Shown here in pieces: positions 60,613 through 62,000 of a stretch of 62,000 nucleotides of DNA (the stretch's first letter is position 1; each line of letters starts with the position of its first letter). The translations under genes were made by a program, and so were the position numbers. Origin of the DNA: Mesostigma viride. Lineage: Eukaryota; Streptophyta; Mesostigmatophyceae; Mesostigmatales; Mesostigmataceae. The stretch is taken from NCBI GenBank assembly GCA_009746045.1, contig RPFO01001758.1, positions 1-62,000 on the forward strand. Reading direction: 5' to 3'. The notes beneath the pieces were generated by a model that was given only the letters and a program-made list of their open reading frames with translations, was not told where the DNA came from and made no database searches.

Positions 60613-62000
60613 AGACCACGAGGGACCATTCCACCCCCTGGCAGCATCCACCCTCCCAATTGATGGACCTGCACAAGCCCACTTTGCCCACGTGATGGGC
60701 TAGTGTGGGGGAAGGCTCCCTCCAACTTTCAGGCCAATCCAAGGTCATTTGCATATTTTAGGACCATGGCCCATCCCTAACGGGGGGCACGTGCTAGCGC
60801 GCACGAGGTACCATGCGACCCCCTGGCAGTTGCCAACCCCCCAAATCATTGACCTGCACGACCCCACTTTGCCCACATGATGAGGTAGTGTGGGGGAAGC
60901 CTCCCTCCAAGTTTCAGGCCAATCCAAGGTCATTTGCATATTTTAGGACCATGGCCCATCCCTAACGGTGGGCACGTACGTGCTAGCGCGCACAAGGGAC
61001 GATGCCACCCCCTGGCAGCAGTTACTCCCTCAAATGATGGACCTGCACGACCCCACTTTGCCCACATGTTGGTCTAGTGTGGGGGAAGGCTCCCTCCAAG
61101 TTTCAGCTCAATGCAAGGTCATTTGCATATTTTAGGACCATGACCCACCCCTAACGGCGGGCACGTGCTAGCGCGCACGAGGTACCATGCGACCCCCTGG
61201 CAGTTGCCAACCCCCCAAATCATTGACCTGCACGACCCCACTTTGCCCACATGATGGGATAGTGTGGGGGAAGCCTCCCTCCAAGTTTCAGGCCAATCCA
61301 AGATCATTTGGATATTTGAGACCCATGGCCCAACCCTAACGGCGGGCACGTGCTAGCGCGCACAAGGGACCATGCGACCCCCTGGCAGTTTCCAACCCCC
61401 CAAATGTTTGACCTGCACGACCCCACTTTGGCCACATGATGGGATAGTGTGGGGAAAGGCTCCCTCCAAGTTTCAGCCCAATCCAAGCCCATTTGGATAT
61501 TTTAGGACCATGGCCCACCCCTAACGGGGGGCACGTGCTAGCGCGCACAAGGGACCATGCGACCCCCTGGCAACATCCACCGCCCCAAATGATGGACCCA
61601 CACGACCCCACTTTGGCCACATGATGGGATAGTGTGGGGGAAGCCTCCCTCCAAGTTTCAGCCCAATCCAAGGTCATTTGGATATTTAAGGACCATGACC
61701 CACCCCTAACGGCGGGCACGTGCTAGCGCGCACAAGGGACCATGCCACCCCCTGCCAGCAGCCACCCCCCAAATGATTGACCTGCACGACCCTACTTTGC
61801 CCACATGATGAGGTACTGAGGGGAAAGGCTCCCTCCAAGTTTCAGGCCAATCCAAGCCCACTTGCATATTTTAGGACCATGGCCCACCCCTAAGGGGGGG
61901 CACGTGCTAGCGCGCACCAGGGACCATGCCACCCCCTGGCAACATCCACCCCCCCAAATGATGGACCTGCACGACCCCACTTTGGCCACATGATGGTCTA
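60613..62000. repeat. Right array of ~185-bp tandem repeats (runs off the window)
   Basis: More than seven units with period 183-190 bp, landmarked by TCCAAGTTTCAG near 60720, 60905, 61096, 61279, 61467, 61649 and 61832. Each contains TTTTAGGACCATGGCCCA, GCACGTGCTAGCGCGCAC and CCCCCTGGCA. It is the inverted counterpart of the array at 1-597. The short minus-strand frames of 60-130 codons are repeat shadows. Confidence 0.92.

Overview
This is nuclear DNA of a eukaryote. It carries spliceosomal introns with GT(A/G)AGT donors and pyrimidine-rich AG acceptors, intronic minisatellites and a large complex satellite. There are no bacterial-type operons, rRNAs or recognisable tRNAs. The exons are GC-rich. 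I cannot name the species; a GC-rich alga or other protist is a guess. Only one real gene family can be supported, and most of the window is repeats.

Layout. (1) 1-597: array of ~185-bp tandem repeats. (2) 640-12242, minus strand: a 14-exon gene reconstructed here exon by exon (about 1,280 codons). Its first ten introns are phase 0 by sequence, and the eleventh is phase 0 in the preferred model. Exons 2, 4, 6, 8 and 10 each encode one diverged copy of a ~35-55-residue module I do not recognise. Exon 5 is a 288-residue Ala/Gln/Val-rich insert, and exon 11 is basic. Exons 12-13 encode the N-terminal zinc-motif region of a Helitron replicase-helicase, but the HUH nuclease and helicase domains are absent from the window. 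Introns 2, 4 and 11 are swollen to 1.6-2.7 kb by a ~29-bp minisatellite, and intron 2 also holds four 191-bp tandem repeats. The remaining introns are 121-271 bp. (3) 12660-58985: a higher-order satellite of eleven 3.4-5.4 kb units, ten complete and the last partial. Each contains (CTGG)n microsatellites, a conserved GC-rich block with a GGGCCCC-TTC-GGGGCCC hairpin, and AT-richer segments. Units about six apart share private variants, which implies a ~26-27 kb super-period. Within it at 26165-27600 sits a truncated copy of the gene (exons 1-2). (4) 58986-59710: unique DNA with short C-rich repeats and a perfect 31-bp palindrome. (5) 59714-60612, plus strand: a third gene copy (exons 1-3, 8-bp frameshift), followed by the ~185-bp array to the window end.

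Reading it together: the left (minus) and right (plus) gene copies are in inverted orientation, and both are followed downstream by the same ~185-bp array. This looks like a long mobile element and a deletion derivative of it flanking a satellite block. The left copy is the only one that could be functional. Nearly all other open frames are repeat artefacts.
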